DNA of 64,000 nucleotides, taken from the NCBI RefSeq assembly GCF_036895565.1, contig NZ_CP145904.1, positions 682,001 through 746,000 of the forward strand, written 5' to 3'. The position numbers were made by a program, and so were the translations under genes. Positions 27,801 to 38,121 of the stretch are shown here, piece after piece. Positions within the stretch are counted from its first letter, which is position 1. The number at the start of each line of letters is the position of its first letter. Origin of the DNA: Flavobacterium sp. KS-LB2. Lineage in GTDB: Bacteria; Bacteroidota; Bacteroidia; Flavobacteriales; Flavobacteriaceae. Below the pieces are notes generated by a model. It was not told the DNA's origin. It was given only the letters and a program-made list of their open reading frames with translations, and did no database searches.

Positions 27801-28693
27801 AAGATTTTGCTCACTTAAGTAAAGGTCAATGGGTTGCTGATGATGCAACTAATAAAATGGTTAATGATTTAATTCATAACTATAAAATTAAATTGAACGA
27901 TTTACAAGGTGCATTACGTAGAGAGAAATTCACTATTACTGTTGGAGATGAATTGCCAGCAGGAATCTTGAAATTAGCAAAAGTATATATTGCCAAAAAA
28001 CGTAAGTTGAAAGTTGGGGATAAAATGGCAGGACGTCACGGTAACAAAGGTATTGTTGCGCGTATCGTTCGTCATGAAGACATGCCTTTCCTTGAAGACG
28101 GAACGCCAGTTGATATCGTGTTGAACCCACTTGGTGTACCTTCACGTATGAACATTGGTCAGATTTATGAAACGGTACTTGGTTGGGCTGGAATGAACTT
28201 GGGTAGAAAATTTGCTACACCAATTTTTGACGGAGCAACTTTGGATCAAATCAATGAATTGACTGATGAAGCTGGAATACCACGTTTTGGACATACACAT
28301 TTATATGATGGTGGTACAGGAGAACGTTTCCATCAAGCGGCAACAGTAGGAGTTATCTACATGTTGAAACTTGGACATATGGTTGATGATAAAATGCACG
28401 CACGTTCTATAGGTCCATACTCGTTGATTACTCAACAACCACTTGGAGGTAAAGCTCAATTTGGAGGTCAACGTTTTGGAGAGATGGAGGTTTGGGCGCT
28501 TGAAGCTTATGGAGCATCAAGTACTCTTAGAGAAATCTTGACTGTGAAGTCTGATGATGTTATTGGTAGAGCTAAAACTTACGAAGCAATCGTAAAAGGT
28601 GAATCTATGCCAGAACCAGGATTACCAGAATCATTCAATGTATTGATGCATGAATTGAAAGGTCTTGGATTAGATATTCGTTTAGAAGAATAA
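24881..28693 (+). CDS. rpoB: DNA-directed RNA polymerase subunit beta
   Basis: RNA polymerase beta subunit, 1270 residues from the ATG at 24881 (a TTG lies just before). Rifampicin-pocket sequence [19 protein letters not shown] followed by [13 protein letters not shown] is of the susceptible type at the usual resistance positions. Other landmarks are [33 protein letters not shown] near the C-terminus, and the terminal clamp [25 protein letters not shown] 275-base spacer with an attenuator precedes it and a 304-base spacer separates it from rpoC, longer than usual. Confidence 0.99.
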   Translation: MLTNQTERLNFASTKNIPDYPDFLDVQVKSFKDFFQLETKSDERGDEGLYNTFMENFPITDTRNNFVLEFLDYFVDPPRYTIQECIERGLTYSVPLKARLKLYCTDPEHEDFETIVQDVYLGTIPYMTPSGTFVINGAERVVVSQLHRSPGVFFGQSFHANGTKLYSARVIPFKGSWIEFSTDINSVMYAYIDRKKKLPVTTLFRAIGFERDKDILEIFDLAEEIKVSKTGLKKYIGRKLAARVLNTWHEDFVDEDTGEVVSIERNEIILDRDTIIDKDNVEEIIDSNVKSILLHKEDANQGDYAIIHNTLQKDPTNSEKEAVEHIYRQLRNAEPPDEETARGIIDKLFFSDQRYNLGEVGRYRINKKLGLDTPMEKQVLTKEDIITIVKYLIELINSKAEIDDIDHLSNRRVRTVGEQLSQQFGVGLARMARTIRERMNVRDNEVFTPIDLINAKTLSSVINSFFGTNQLSQFMDQTNPLAEITHKRRLSALGPGGLSRERAGFEVRDVHYTHYGRLCPIETPEGPNIGLISSLGVYAKVNGMGFIETPYRKVTNGVVDLNATPVYLSAEEEEGMLIAQANIQMDATGKITAEDVIARQEGDFPVIEPTKVDYTDVAPNQIASISASLIPFLEHDDANRALMGSNMMRQAVPLIRPEAPIVGTGLERQVASDSRVLINAEGDGVIEYVDANIITIKYDRSEEERMVSFEPDEKTYNLIKFRKTNQGTSINLKPIVRKGDRVVPGQVLSEGYATQNGELALGRNLKVAFMPWKGYNFEDAIVISEKVVRDDIFTSIHVDDYSLEVRDTKLGNEELTNDIPNVSEEATKDLDENGMIRIGAEVKPGDILIGKITPKGESDPTPEEKLLRAIFGDKAGDVKDASLKASPSLHGVVLDKKLFARAVKDKRKRTQDKDALGALEMEFEVKFVELKDKLVEKLFLIVNGKTSQGVMNDLGEEVLPKGKKYTQKMLYAVEDFAHLSKGQWVADDATNKMVNDLIHNYKIKLNDLQGALRREKFTITVGDELPAGILKLAKVYIAKKRKLKVGDKMAGRHGNKGIVARIVRHEDMPFLEDGTPVDIVLNPLGVPSRMNIGQIYETVLGWAGMNLGRKFATPIFDGATLDQINELTDEAGIPRFGHTHLYDGGTGERFHQAATVGVIYMLKLGHMVDDKMHARSIGPYSLITQQPLGGKAQFGGQRFGEMEVWALEAYGASSTLREILTVKSDDVIGRAKTYEAIVKGESMPEPGLPESFNVLMHELKGLGLDIRLEE

Positions 28694-28710
28694 AAAAAGT
28701 TTTCAGTATT

Positions 28711-28740
28711 CAGTTTTTAGGTAGCAATACCTAAAAACTG
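28711..28740 (+). promoter_or_regulatory. GNRA-tetraloop hairpin between rpoB and rpoC
   Basis: Perfect 13-bp stem, cagtttttaggta (28711-28723) with tacctaaaaactg (28728-28740), closed by GCAA. There is no T run after it, so termination is unlikely; RNA processing, stability or translational control of rpoC is more plausible. Confidence 0.6.
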
Positions 28741-28916
28741 ATTACTCATTTATAAGAGTTTTTAGGATTTAGACCCGTAAACCGTTCCGATTTTTTATAA
28801 AATTTCAAAAGATTTTATAACTAGCACTTCAAAAATTTGTTGAAGTTTAGAGAAGTAATCCGAGGTAATGTTACAGTCATAAAGTCAAATGTCTTAAAGT
28901 TTTTAAAGTCTAGTGT

Positions 28917-28950
28917 GACTTTCGACTTTCGACTTTCAAACTTTCGACTT
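28917..28950 (+). repeat. Short tandem repeat (gactttc)3 plus degenerate copy
   Basis: Three exact heptamers gactttc at 28917-28937, then aaactttcgactt. It ends 47 bases before the rpoC start codon. Confidence 0.7.
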
Positions 28951-28997
28951 AAACAAGAATCAATTTTTTAATTGCAAATAAATCAATAGTAAAAACT

Positions 28998-31900
28998 ATG
29001 ATGAATAATAGAAATAATAATAGCAAAGATAAAAACCCTGTAAAAAGGTTTAATAAAATCTCAATAGGACTTGCTTCTCCTGAATCTATCTTGAAAGAAT
29101 CAAGAGGTGAAGTATTAAAGCCGGAAACAATCAACTACAGAACGCACAAGCCTGAGCGTGATGGTCTTTTCTGTGAACGTATTTTCGGACCAGTAAAAGA
29201 TTTTGAATGTGCTTGTGGTAAGTATAAAAGAATACGTTACAAAGGAATCATCTGTGACCGTTGTGGTGTAGAAGTTACGGAGAAAAAAGTACGTAGAGAC
29301 AGAGTAGGTCACATCAACCTTGTTGTGCCAATTGCTCATATCTGGTATTTCCGTTCTCTTCCAAACAAAATTGGTTATATCCTTGGTCTTCCATCTAAGA
29401 AATTAGACATGATTATTTACTACGAAAGATACGTAGTAATCCAAGCGGGTATCGCTAAAAATGCAGAAGGTGAATCATTGCAAAGATTAGACTTTTTGAC
29501 AGAAGAAGAATATTTAAATATTTTAGATACTCTTCCTGCTGACAACCAGTATCTAGATGATTTTGATCCTAATAAATTTGTTGCCAAAATGGGAGCAGAG
29601 TGTATTATGGATTTATTAGCAAGAATAGATCTTGATGCATTGTCTTACCAATTGAGACACAATGCTAACAATGAAACGTCTAAACAGCGTAAAACAGAAG
29701 CGTTAAAAAGATTACAAGTTGTTGAATCTTTCCGTGAGTCTAACTTGAACCGTGAGAATCGTCCAGAATGGATGATTATGAAAGTGGTACCAGTTATTCC
29801 ACCAGAATTACGTCCATTAGTTCCACTTGATGGAGGTCGTTTTGCGACTTCAGATTTAAATGATTTATACCGTCGTGTAATTATACGTAACAACCGTTTG
29901 AAAAGATTAATGGAGATTAAAGCTCCAGAAGTTATCTTGAGAAACGAAAAACGTATGTTGCAAGAATCAGTAGATTCACTTTTCGATAATACACGTAAAG
30001 CATCTGCTGTAAAAACAGAATCTAACAGACCATTGAAATCACTTTCTGATTCATTGAAAGGTAAGCAAGGACGTTTCCGTCAAAACTTACTTGGAAAACG
30101 TGTGGATTATTCTGCTCGTTCGGTAATTGTTGTTGGACCTGAATTGAAATTATCTGAATGTGGTATCCCTAAAGATATGGCAGCAGAATTATACAAACCT
30201 TTCGTTATCCGTAAATTGATAGAAAGAGGAATTGTAAAAACTGTAAAATCAGCTAAGAAAATAATAGATAAAAAAGAGCCTGTAGTTTGGGATATCCTTG
30301 AAAATGTAATCAAAGGTCACCCAATATTACTGAATCGTGCTCCTACTTTGCACAGATTAGGTATTCAAGCATTCCAACCAAAATTAATTGAAGGAAAAGC
30401 AATCCAATTGCACCCTTTAGTTTGTACTGCATTTAATGCGGATTTTGATGGGGATCAAATGGCAGTTCACTTACCGTTAGGACCAGAAGCGATTTTGGAA
30501 GCACAACTATTAATGTTGGGTTCTCACAATATCTTGAATCCTGCAAATGGAGCTCCTATCACGGTACCTTCTCAGGATATGGTTTTGGGTCTATACTATA
30601 TGACCAAAGAACGTTTATCTACTCCAGAGCTTAAAATTTTAGGCGAAGGAATTACTTTTTATTCTGCTGAAGAAGTAAATATTGCTTTGAATGAAGGAAG
30701 ATTAGAATTGAATGCTAGAGTAAAAATTAGAGCAAAAGATTTTAATGAAGCTGGTGAATTAGTATACCAAATTATACAAACAACTGCGGGTCGTGTATTA
30801 TTTAATGAAGTAGTACCGGAAGCAGCTGGATATATCAATGATGTATTGACTAAGAAAAACCTTAGAGATATTATCGGTCACGTTTTGAGTTCTACTGATG
30901 TACCTACAACTGCGGCTTTCTTGGATAACATGAAAGACATGGGGTACAAATTTGCCTTCAAAGGTGGTTTGTCATTCTCTCTTGGGGATATTAGAATTCC
31001 AGATCAGAAACCTAAATTAATTGCCGACGCAAGAGAGCAAGTAGGAGGTATTTCTGCAAATTATAACATGGGTCTTATTACAAATAACGAACGTTACAAC
31101 CAAGTTATTGATGTTTGGACTTCAGCAAATGCTCAATTGACAGAGTTAGCAATGAAAAACATTAGAGAAGACCAACAAGGTTTCAACTCAGTGTATATGA
31201 TGCTTGATTCTGGAGCAAGGGGTTCCAAAGAACAAATTCGTCAGTTAACTGGTATGCGTGGTTTGATGGCTAAGCCTAAAAAATCGACTGCTGGTGGTGG
31301 TGAGATTATTGAAAACCCGATTCTTTCTAACTTTAAAGAAGGTCTTTCTATCCTTGAGTACTTTATCTCTACTCACGGTGCGCGTAAGGGTCTTGCGGAT
31401 ACGGCATTGAAAACTGCCGATGCAGGATATTTAACAAGAAGATTACATGATGTATCTCAAGATGTTATTGTTAACATCGAAGATTGTGGTACATTAAGAG
31501 GTGTTGAAGTATCAGCATTGAAGAAAAATGAGGAAATTGTTGAATCATTAGGAGAAAGAATTTTAGGACGTGTTGTTTTACAAGACGTAATTAATCCTTT
31601 AAACAATGAAGTTTTAGTTCAATCTGGACAACAAATCACTGAAGTTATAATGAAAGCAATTGACGCTTCTCCAATTGAGAAAGTAGAAGTGCGTTCTCCA
31701 TTAACTTGTGAAGCATTGAAAGGTATTTGTGCGAAATGTTACGGTAGAAACTTAGCTACTGGTAAAATGACACAAAGAGGTGAGGCAGTTGGTGTAATTG
31801 CAGCACAATCTATTGGAGAGCCTGGTACTCAGTTAACATTACGTACTTTCCACGTAGGTGGGGTTGCGGGTGGTATTTCTGAAGAATCGAGTATCATTAC

Positions 31901-33311
31901 TAAATTTGCAGGTAAGCTTGAAATTGAAGATTTGAAAACTGTAAAAGGTGAAGATAGTGAAGGTAATGCAGTTGATATTGTTGTATCTCGTTCTACTGAA
32001 TTGAAATTAATTGATGAAAGAACAGGTATCTTATTAAGTACAAACAATATTCCTTATGGTTCTAGTATCTTCGTTAAAGACGGTCAATCTGTTGGTAAAG
32101 GAGATGTAATCTGTAAATGGGATCCATATAATGGAGTTATCGTTTCTGAGTTTACTGGTAAAATTGCTTACGAAGATTTAGAGCAAGGTCAATCGTTCAT
32201 GGTTGAAATTGATGAGCAAACTGGTTTCCAAGAAAAAGTTATTTCTGAATCTAGAGCTAAAAAATTAATCCCAACTTTATTGGTTTACGGTAAAGAAGGG
32301 GAACTAATTCGTTCTTATAACTTACCAGTTGGAGCCCACTTGATGGTTGAAAACGGTGAGAAAATTAAAGCAGGTAAAGTATTGGTAAAAATCCCACGTC
32401 GTTCTTCTAAATCTGGAGATATTACAGGAGGTTTACCAAGAATTACAGAGTTGTTAGAGGCTCGTAATCCTTCAAACCCAGCTGTTGTTTCTGAAATCGA
32501 TGGTGTTGTTTCTTTTGGAAAAATCAAAAGAGGAAATCGTGAGATTGTTATCGAATCTAAATTTGGTGACGTTAGAAAATACTTGGTTAAATTATCAAGC
32601 CAAATTCTAGTTCAAGAAAATGACTTCGTAAGAGCAGGGGTGCCTTTATCTGATGGGGCAATTACTCCGGATGATATTTTAAGAATCCAAGGACCAGCTG
32701 CTGTTCAACAGTATTTGGTTAACGAAATTCAAGAAGTATACCGTTTACAAGGGGTAAAAATCAACGACAAACACTTTGAAGTAGTGATACGTCAAATGAT
32801 GCGTAAAGTAAGAGTTCAGGATCCAGGTGATACTTTATTCTTAGAAGATCAATTAATTCACACTAAAGATTTCATCGTTCAAAACGATAAATTATATGGT
32901 ATGAAAGTAGTTGAAGATGCTGGAGATTCTAGTGCATTAAAAGAAGGACAAATTATTACGCCTCGTGAGTTGCGTGATGAAAACTCTTTATTGAAACGTA
33001 CAGATAAAAATCTTGTTGTAGCTCGTGATGTTGTTACTGCAACAGCAACACCAGTTTTACAAGGTATTACTAGAGCATCGCTTCAAACGAAATCGTTTAT
33101 TTCTGCTGCATCTTTCCAAGAAACTACTAAAGTATTGAACGAAGCTGCTGTTGCAGGTAAAATCGATTACTTAGAAGGATTGAAAGAAAATGTAATTGTA
33201 GGACATAGAATCCCTGCCGGAACAGGTATGAGAGAATATGACAATACAATTGTGGGGTCAAAAGAAGATTACAACGATATGATGGCTAACAAAGAAGAAT
33301 ATATTTATTAA
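28998..33311 (+). CDS. rpoC: DNA-directed RNA polymerase subunit beta'
   Basis: Catalytic RNA polymerase subunit, 1437 residues (an adjacent second ATG would give 1436). Zinc site 1 lies in the N-terminal ribbon, [20 protein letters not shown]. The Mg-binding loop [12 protein letters not shown] holds the three catalytic Asp. Zinc site 2 is C(EALKGI)CAKC. The trigger loop and bridge region include [21 protein letters not shown]. The C-terminus ends [12 protein letters not shown]. The DUF3467 gene starts three bases after the stop. Confidence 0.99.
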   Translation: MMNNRNNNSKDKNPVKRFNKISIGLASPESILKESRGEVLKPETINYRTHKPERDGLFCERIFGPVKDFECACGKYKRIRYKGIICDRCGVEVTEKKVRRDRVGHINLVVPIAHIWYFRSLPNKIGYILGLPSKKLDMIIYYERYVVIQAGIAKNAEGESLQRLDFLTEEEYLNILDTLPADNQYLDDFDPNKFVAKMGAECIMDLLARIDLDALSYQLRHNANNETSKQRKTEALKRLQVVESFRESNLNRENRPEWMIMKVVPVIPPELRPLVPLDGGRFATSDLNDLYRRVIIRNNRLKRLMEIKAPEVILRNEKRMLQESVDSLFDNTRKASAVKTESNRPLKSLSDSLKGKQGRFRQNLLGKRVDYSARSVIVVGPELKLSECGIPKDMAAELYKPFVIRKLIERGIVKTVKSAKKIIDKKEPVVWDILENVIKGHPILLNRAPTLHRLGIQAFQPKLIEGKAIQLHPLVCTAFNADFDGDQMAVHLPLGPEAILEAQLLMLGSHNILNPANGAPITVPSQDMVLGLYYMTKERLSTPELKILGEGITFYSAEEVNIALNEGRLELNARVKIRAKDFNEAGELVYQIIQTTAGRVLFNEVVPEAAGYINDVLTKKNLRDIIGHVLSSTDVPTTAAFLDNMKDMGYKFAFKGGLSFSLGDIRIPDQKPKLIADAREQVGGISANYNMGLITNNERYNQVIDVWTSANAQLTELAMKNIREDQQGFNSVYMMLDSGARGSKEQIRQLTGMRGLMAKPKKSTAGGGEIIENPILSNFKEGLSILEYFISTHGARKGLADTALKTADAGYLTRRLHDVSQDVIVNIEDCGTLRGVEVSALKKNEEIVESLGERILGRVVLQDVINPLNNEVLVQSGQQITEVIMKAIDASPIEKVEVRSPLTCEALKGICAKCYGRNLATGKMTQRGEAVGVIAAQSIGEPGTQLTLRTFHVGGVAGGISEESSIITKFAGKLEIEDLKTVKGEDSEGNAVDIVVSRSTELKLIDERTGILLSTNNIPYGSSIFVKDGQSVGKGDVICKWDPYNGVIVSEFTGKIAYEDLEQGQSFMVEIDEQTGFQEKVISESRAKKLIPTLLVYGKEGELIRSYNLPVGAHLMVENGEKIKAGKVLVKIPRRSSKSGDITGGLPRITELLEARNPSNPAVVSEIDGVVSFGKIKRGNREIVIESKFGDVRKYLVKLSSQILVQENDFVRAGVPLSDGAITPDDILRIQGPAAVQQYLVNEIQEVYRLQGVKINDKHFEVVIRQMMRKVRVQDPGDTLFLEDQLIHTKDFIVQNDKLYGMKVVEDAGDSSALKEGQIITPRELRDENSLLKRTDKNLVVARDVVTATATPVLQGITRASLQTKSFISAASFQETTKVLNEAAVAGKIDYLEGLKENVIVGHRIPAGTGMREYDNTIVGSKEDYNDMMANKEEYIY

Positions 33312-33314
33312 GAT

Positions 33315-33626
33315 ATGAGTAATTCTAATCAACAACAAGAGCAAATTAATATTGAGCTAGATGAAAAAATTGCTGAAGGAATTTATTCCAACTTGGCAAT
33401 AATAAATCACTCTTCATCAGAGTTTGTTTTAGATTTTGTAAGCATCATGCCTGGTATTCCTAAAGCTAAGGTGAAATCAAGAATCGTCTTGACGCCACAA
33501 CATGCTAAAAGATTGTTGAAAGCAATTGGAGAAAATATTCACCGTTTTGAAGTCGCTAATGGCGAAATAAAAGACACTGAACAAGCACCCATACCGCTTA
33601 ATTTTGGTCCAGCAGGACAAGCATAA
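33315..33626 (+). CDS. DUF3467 domain protein, cotranscribed with rpoC
   Basis: A 103-residue cytosolic protein of the DUF3467 family, with no established function. Core sequence INIELDEKIAEGIYSNLAIINHSSSEFVLDFVSIMPGIPKAKVKSRIVLTPQHAKRLLKAIGENI, an alpha/beta fold of phage-head or regulator-like appearance. It starts three bases after rpoC and ends at the operon terminator, so it is expressed with RNA polymerase. This linkage recurs in Bacteroidota as I recall, which hints at a transcription or nucleoid role (inference). Confidence 0.9.
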   Translation: MSNSNQQQEQINIELDEKIAEGIYSNLAIINHSSSEFVLDFVSIMPGIPKAKVKSRIVLTPQHAKRLLKAIGENIHRFEVANGEIKDTEQAPIPLNFGPAGQA

Positions 33627-33634
33627 TATTTTAA

Positions 33635-33661
33635 AAGGCTCCAGAAATGGAGCCTTTTTTT
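33635..33661 (+). terminator. Terminator of the rpoBC operon
   Basis: Eight-bp stem aaggctcc (33635-33642) with ggagcctt (33649-33656), loop agaaat, then a T run. Confidence 0.92.
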
Positions 33662-33992
33662 GTTTATAGATTACAATTCTTTTTTTTCAATGTGAAATCC
33701 GTTAATGCTACCTTTTAGACTAATTACAAGTTCTTTAAAGGTTTTATTGATATTCCGTTATTTATCGTTTCTTTATTTTTGAATTTTAAAAGAAATAAAT
33801 CAAATACTATTTTTCATTTAATAAATGGATAGAAAAATATCATTAAAATCAAAGTCTTGGTAACAAGTTTGTGTTTTAAACGATTATTAATGTGCTTCAT
33901 CGAAAATATTTTTTGACAGTAAATAAATGCTATACTTTCGTTCTCGATAAAGGAAGTAAATCCTATTTATTATCAAAAAAAAACGAATTGTT
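33662..33992. other. Gene-free stretch before the small exported protein
   Basis: About 330 AT-rich bases. Only the promoter at 33913-33940 was recognised; no coding frame on either strand. Confidence 0.6.
33913..33940 (+). promoter_or_regulatory. Candidate promoter TTG-N17-TACTTTCG
   Basis: TTG at 33913-33915 with flanking T residues, 17 bases, then TACTTTCG at 33933-33940, one mismatch from TAnnTTTG. It lies 52 bases before the next start codon. Confidence 0.5.
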
Positions 33993-34355
33993 ATGAAGTA
34001 TTTTTCTATAAAAATGGACAATAAAAAAGGGATTTCTAATCTCTTGATTTTGGTTGTTTTTATTTTAATGTCAAACGTATCTGTATTTGGTCAATCTGCT
34101 CAAAAGTTAGTGGATATTAATACTATTGAAGTTAGTAGCAATACAAATAAAGAAAGTGTTTCAGCAGTTTCCTATTCAAATAGTATGAATTTCGTATTAT
34201 GGTTTATGGGAACAAAGCAAGGTGTAAATGGAAAAATGTCTAAAGAAAATACAAATACAAAAATACAGGTTATAACATCTGGTTCTGCTCCAAACCGTTT
34301 GTTAATAAAAGCTTTTTTAAAGAAAGCAGTAGATGCTGATAGTATGATGGCTTAA
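33993..34355 (+). CDS. Small exported protein of unknown function
   Basis: A 120-residue protein not recognised. The N-terminus KKGISNLLILVVFILMSNVSVFGQ is a Sec signal peptide (cleavage after FGQ, about residue 34); translation could also begin at the second Met, residue 8. The mature part of about 86 residues is Asn/Ser/Lys-rich and includes YSNSMNFVLWFMGTKQGVNGK. No Cys, no metal motif. It has its own promoter and shares a terminator with prfC on the other strand. Composition and codon use match neighbours, so it is probably a real gene. Confidence 0.75.
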   Translation: MKYFSIKMDNKKGISNLLILVVFILMSNVSVFGQSAQKLVDINTIEVSSNTNKESVSAVSYSNSMNFVLWFMGTKQGVNGKMSKENTNTKIQVITSGSAPNRLLIKAFLKKAVDADSMMA

Positions 34356-34387
34356 GTGGAGGTTTATTTTAAAAGGTATATAGAAAA

Positions 34388-34416
34388 AACGCTAATTAAA
34401 AATTAGCGTTTTTTTT
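34388..34416. terminator. Bidirectional terminator
   Basis: Ten-bp stem aacgctaatt (34388-34397) with aattagcgtt (34401-34410), loop aaa, six T after and six A before. It lies between the small exported protein gene (+) and prfC (-). Confidence 0.9.
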
Positions 34417-34439
34417 GTAAATTATTCAAAAGAATATTT

Positions 34440-36029
34440 TTACTCAAATTCTGAAGTAAAAAATAATTTGACATTCGGATATTTATTCTGAGTCATTTGG
34501 ATTGTAAAATCAGAATCGGCTAAGAACACTAACTGTCCATACTTATCATGGGCTAAGAATTTTTGTTTGATTCTTCTAAATTCTTTGAACTCTTCACTTT
34601 TTGGATCGTTTGGCTTTACCCAACATGCTTTGTGTACCGGGAAATTTTCATAGGTACATTTGGCGCCATATTCATGCTCTAAACGATATTGGATAACCTC
34701 ATATTGAAGCGCACCAACAGTTCCAATAATTTTTCGGTTGTTCATTTCAAGCGTAAAAAGTTGTGCAACACCTTCGTCCATCAGCTGATCAATTCCTTTG
34801 TCCAATTGTTTCGCTTTCATTGGATCAGCATTATTGATGTATCGGAAATGCTCTGGAGAGAAACTCGGAATTCCTTTGAAACTCATGATTTCCCCTTCGG
34901 TCAACGTATCCCCAATTTTAAAATTTCCAGTATCATGTAAACCAACAATATCACCAGGATACGATATATCTACAATTTCTTTCTTTTCTGCAAAAAATGC
35001 GTTTGGACTCGAGAATTTTAAGTTCTTTTTTTGACGTACGTGGTAATAAGGTTTGTTTCTTTCAAAAGTTCCAGAAACAATTTTTATAAAAGCCAAACGG
35101 TCTCTATGTTTTGGATCCATATTGGCGTGGATTTTAAAAACAAATCCAGACATTTTTTCTTCTTTAGGATCGACTAATCGGGTTTCTGAATCTTTAGGTC
35201 TTGGCGATGGAGCAATTTGAACAAAGCAGTCCAATAATTCTCTTACTCCAAAATTATTCAAAGCAGAACCAAAAAATACAGGTTGAAGCTTGCCGTCTAA
35301 ATAATCTTGACGATCAAATTTAGGATAAACCTCGTCTATCAGCTCTAGTTCTTCACGTAATTTATCAGCAGGTTTTTGACCGATGATTTTTTCTAATTCT
35401 GGATTTTGAACATCAGAAAACGCAATTGTTTCTTCAATGTTTTTGCGGCTGTCACCACTAAACAAGTTGATGTTTTGTTCCCATAAATTATAGATTCCTT
35501 GAAAATCATATCCCATTCCAATAGGAAAGCTCAATGGTGTAACTGTTAAACCTAGTTTTTGTTCTACTTCATCCATCAAGTCAAAAGCGTCTTTTCCTTC
35601 TCGGTCTAATTTGTTAATGAATACGATAATTGGAATTTTTCGCATTCTACAAACTGCAACTAATTTCTCTGTTTGTTCCTCTACACCTTTGGCAACATCA
35701 ATTACAACTATAACACTGTCAACAGCGGTTAAAGTTCTAAAAGTATCCTCGGCAAAATCCTTGTGTCCAGGGGTATCAAGAATGTTTATTTTTTTCTCTT
35801 TATAATTGAATGCTAAAACTGAGGTTGAAACCGAAATTCCTCTCTGGCGTTCAATTTCCATAAAGTCACTGGTAGCACCTTTTTTAATTTTATTATTCTT
35901 TACGGCACCTGCTTCTTGAATCGCACCACCAAAAAGGAGGAGTTTCTCAGTAAGTGTTGTTTTTCCGGCATCAGGATGTGAGATAATCCCGAAAGTTCTT
36001 CTGCGTTGTATTTCTTCTAAAAAGCCCAT
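34440..36029 (-). CDS. prfC: Peptide chain release factor 3
   Basis: RF3, a translational GTPase that recycles RF1/RF2 after peptide release. 529 residues from the chosen start, the same length as the E. coli protein. MGFLEEIQRRRTFGIISHPDAGKTTLTEKLL contains G1; ATSDFMEIERQRGISV the switch I region; LDTPGHKDFAEDT G3; and FINKLDRE G4. The open frame extends to an ATG at 36050, but the -7 element of its promoter (36048-36055) covers that codon, so the ATG at 36029 is used, leaving a leader of roughly 15 bases. Confidence 0.96.
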   Translation of the reverse strand: MGFLEEIQRRRTFGIISHPDAGKTTLTEKLLLFGGAIQEAGAVKNNKIKKGATSDFMEIERQRGISVSTSVLAFNYKEKKINILDTPGHKDFAEDTFRTLTAVDSVIVVIDVAKGVEEQTEKLVAVCRMRKIPIIVFINKLDREGKDAFDLMDEVEQKLGLTVTPLSFPIGMGYDFQGIYNLWEQNINLFSGDSRKNIEETIAFSDVQNPELEKIIGQKPADKLREELELIDEVYPKFDRQDYLDGKLQPVFFGSALNNFGVRELLDCFVQIAPSPRPKDSETRLVDPKEEKMSGFVFKIHANMDPKHRDRLAFIKIVSGTFERNKPYYHVRQKKNLKFSSPNAFFAEKKEIVDISYPGDIVGLHDTGNFKIGDTLTEGEIMSFKGIPSFSPEHFRYINNADPMKAKQLDKGIDQLMDEGVAQLFTLEMNNRKIIGTVGALQYEVIQYRLEHEYGAKCTYENFPVHKACWVKPNDPKSEEFKEFRRIKQKFLAHDKYGQLVFLADSDFTIQMTQNKYPNVKLFFTSEFE

Positions 36030-36047
36030 ATTTGTATAAATAGTTTG

Positions 36048-36055
36048 CAAAAGTA
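36048..36055 (-). promoter_or_regulatory. -7 element TACTTTTG (minus strand) of prfC
   Basis: Reads CAAAAGTA on the plus strand, 18 bases upstream of the prfC ATG. Confidence 0.6.
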
Positions 36056-36178
36056 CTATTTATAAATGCCAATTAAAAAAATTGTATTGTCTAAATGAGT
36101 AGCCGAGTTTTTAAGTTGCAATTGATGTTATTTTAAATCACTATTAGGGTCGTAAAAATTTAATAACTGAGAAAAAAG

Positions 36179-36202
36179 AAGGCTGCCTTTTAAGACAGCC
36201 TT
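36179..36202 (-). terminator. Terminator of the alpha-amylase gene
   Basis: Seven-bp stem aaggctg (36179-36185) with cagcctt (36196-36202). The A-rich run before it on the plus strand gives the T run on the minus strand. It lies just past the amylase stop codon. Confidence 0.75.
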
Positions 36203-36217
36203 TATAATATTTAGGTG

Positions 36218-37660
36218 TTACATATTGATTGACCAAATAGAATATCCATTTGGCGGACACTGAATTTTAACCCATTTATCGCCTTGGGTTGTAGGGAACC
36301 AAGTTGAATTTCCGGTAAAATCTTTGATTTGTGCATTAGCCCAATTCGTTTGAATCCATCTTTCTTGCCAAGTTGATGAGTTATTGATGTAAACCACTAA
36401 ACCGGGATTTCCATTATAGCCATTTCTTCGAGCAATATATTCATCGGTATCGGTGAATAAAATAGAAGTTGTTCCGGTTCCTTTATTGTTGTGAATCCAA
36501 ATAAGATTATCCATTTTTGCTTTATTCAACCATTCCTCATAATCCCTGTAAAAAATAGTTGGATATCCTTCGTGAGTTAAAATATAAGCATAGGCTAGCT
36601 CTTTTTTCCAAATTTCATCGGTGTCATGATTAGAAACGAAAGTAACCGCTTTATAAGGATTTCTTTTCCACATCATGTCATCATTCAAAAGATTTAAATT
36701 GTTTCCGTCAAATGCATCGTTCATTTTATAATAACAGGCAAAATCAAAAACAGAACTATTGGCATTATTTGCCCAATCATTTAGGATGTTTACATTAGAA
36801 TCCCATAACTCGCCAACTGAGAATCCACCAACGTTTGCATTCCAGTCTTTTATAACCCACGGAGCAAAACCTTTAACGTAATCAAATCTCCATCCGTCAA
36901 ATTTCATCGTATTTTTATAATATTTACCGACTCCATCTGCTCTTTTCCAAAGCCAGTCTTGTACATTTGGTACCACATGAGCTAAGTCAGGAAAACCACC
37001 AAAAGAACCTTCATCGTTATTTCCGTACGCATTTTTATAAAAATCAGCACTAGTTCTTGGGAATTTACCAGATGCAACACCAGTAAAATTAGTATAAGTT
37101 TGTGTTCCTGTAAAAGGATTATTTTCTAATTGTCCACCACTATTATGATTTAATACCATATCAGCATATACTTGCATGTTTTCGGCGTGGACTTTTGTTA
37201 TTAGACTTTCTAGTTCTGTGCGGGAACCAAATCGTGTTTCTACAGTACCATTTTGATTGTAATTTCCAAAATCAAAATAATCTGTAGGGTCATATCCCAT
37301 AGAAAAAGGACCATTTTGCGCCTTGGATACAGGAGGAAGCCAGATAGAACCAATACCAGCATTTGACCATGCAGTTATTTTTGCATTTACAGTATTCCAC
37401 CACGTTCCACCAGCAGGAACATCCCAATAGAAAGCTTGCATCATAACACCCCCGCCAGGATTTGCTACATACCTTCCAGTTGTGGAGTTAGTTGATTTTC
37501 CGGTACTGAAAGGTTGTCCGTCGTGATGAGTAACATTGATTACTTTGAATTGTGAAGCTGCAGCAGCAGAATCAGTTGTCAGATCGTCATTCGAATTACA
37601 CGAATACATACCAACTAATAAAGCTGATAATAGATACGTTTTGAAATTTAGTTTTTTCAT
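36218..37660 (-). CDS. Lipoprotein alpha-amylase, GH13 of archaeal (Thermococcales) type
   Basis: Endo-acting alpha-1,4-glucan hydrolase of 480 residues, anchored as a lipoprotein: the signal peptide ends at Cys21 (GMYSC). Conserved GH13 regions: I ADMVLNHN (166-173), II GWRFDYVKG with nucleophile Asp260, III GELWD with acid/base Glu284, IV FVSNHDT with Asp346. Stretches such as GTVETRFGSR, FYRDYEEWLNK and LIWIHN closely resemble Pyrococcus alpha-amylase (subfamily GH13_7) as I recall it. The Cys-Cys of the archaeal zinc site is absent (GNNDEG instead). A C-terminal beta domain ends NGYSIWSINM. It stands alone, without the SusCD set typical of starch loci. Confidence 0.93.
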   Translation of the reverse strand: MKKLNFKTYLLSALLVGMYSCNSNDDLTTDSAAAASQFKVINVTHHDGQPFSTGKSTNSTTGRYVANPGGGVMMQAFYWDVPAGGTWWNTVNAKITAWSNAGIGSIWLPPVSKAQNGPFSMGYDPTDYFDFGNYNQNGTVETRFGSRTELESLITKVHAENMQVYADMVLNHNSGGQLENNPFTGTQTYTNFTGVASGKFPRTSADFYKNAYGNNDEGSFGGFPDLAHVVPNVQDWLWKRADGVGKYYKNTMKFDGWRFDYVKGFAPWVIKDWNANVGGFSVGELWDSNVNILNDWANNANSSVFDFACYYKMNDAFDGNNLNLLNDDMMWKRNPYKAVTFVSNHDTDEIWKKELAYAYILTHEGYPTIFYRDYEEWLNKAKMDNLIWIHNNKGTGTTSILFTDTDEYIARRNGYNGNPGLVVYINNSSTWQERWIQTNWANAQIKDFTGNSTWFPTTQGDKWVKIQCPPNGYSIWSINM

Positions 37661-37917
37661 AAAAGGAATAAATTAGTTTAATTAATAGGTTTTGGGGTAA
37701 TAATTGAAAAATAGAAAACAATATGATTTCTAGAAATTTAATTTTTATTTAGTGGTTTTTAAGGTTAGGGAATAAAACTCATTTTATTAAAATCAAAAAA
37801 AATAAATTAAATAATTGGTGTAAATTTATTTTTATGTCTTATATTTTGATAAAAAAGCACTTTTTTAGCTAATTTATACAAATTCTTACACGAGTAGTAT
37901 GTGAATTTTTTTAATTC

Positions 37918-37933
37918 ACAACGAAAACGTTGT
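37918..37933. promoter_or_regulatory. Operator-like inverted repeat
   Basis: ACAACG, four A, CGTTGT: a perfect six-bp inverted repeat in the region upstream of the alpha-amylase gene. It could be a transcription factor site, but it lies about 258 bases from the amylase start codon. Confidence 0.35.
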
Positions 37934-38121
37934 AGTGTTTACAACTTTTTGAATAGTTTGCTAAAAATGAGAAATTTAAGTCCTGGTTTTAATGTTTTTT
38001 TTGTTTTTGAGAATGATTTTTTAATCAAAACTCGATTTAGAAAAAAATAAAATATGAGAAAAGAAAAACAGATTTTGCAGAAAAGTGTGGTGTTTGATAA
38101 AGGGAAACAAAATGATACTGA

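Larger units (their letters stand above)
28694..28997 (+). other. Structured rpoB-rpoC spacer
   Basis: 304 bases without a gene. It holds a perfect GCAA-tetraloop hairpin at 28711-28740, several degenerate aaagtc-like words from 28880, and a short tandem repeat gactttc x3 at 28917-28937, with a further ctttcgactt up to 28950. No TAnnTTTG promoter was seen. Confidence 0.7.

Noticed and set aside
28917..28950. Repeated gactttc words considered as a CRISPR-like array
   Set aside because: Units are only seven bases, contiguous, with no spacers and no cas genes.
36030..36050. Upstream in-frame ATG of prfC (start at 36050)
   Set aside because: It lies within the promoter -7 element and adds seven residues absent from the family.
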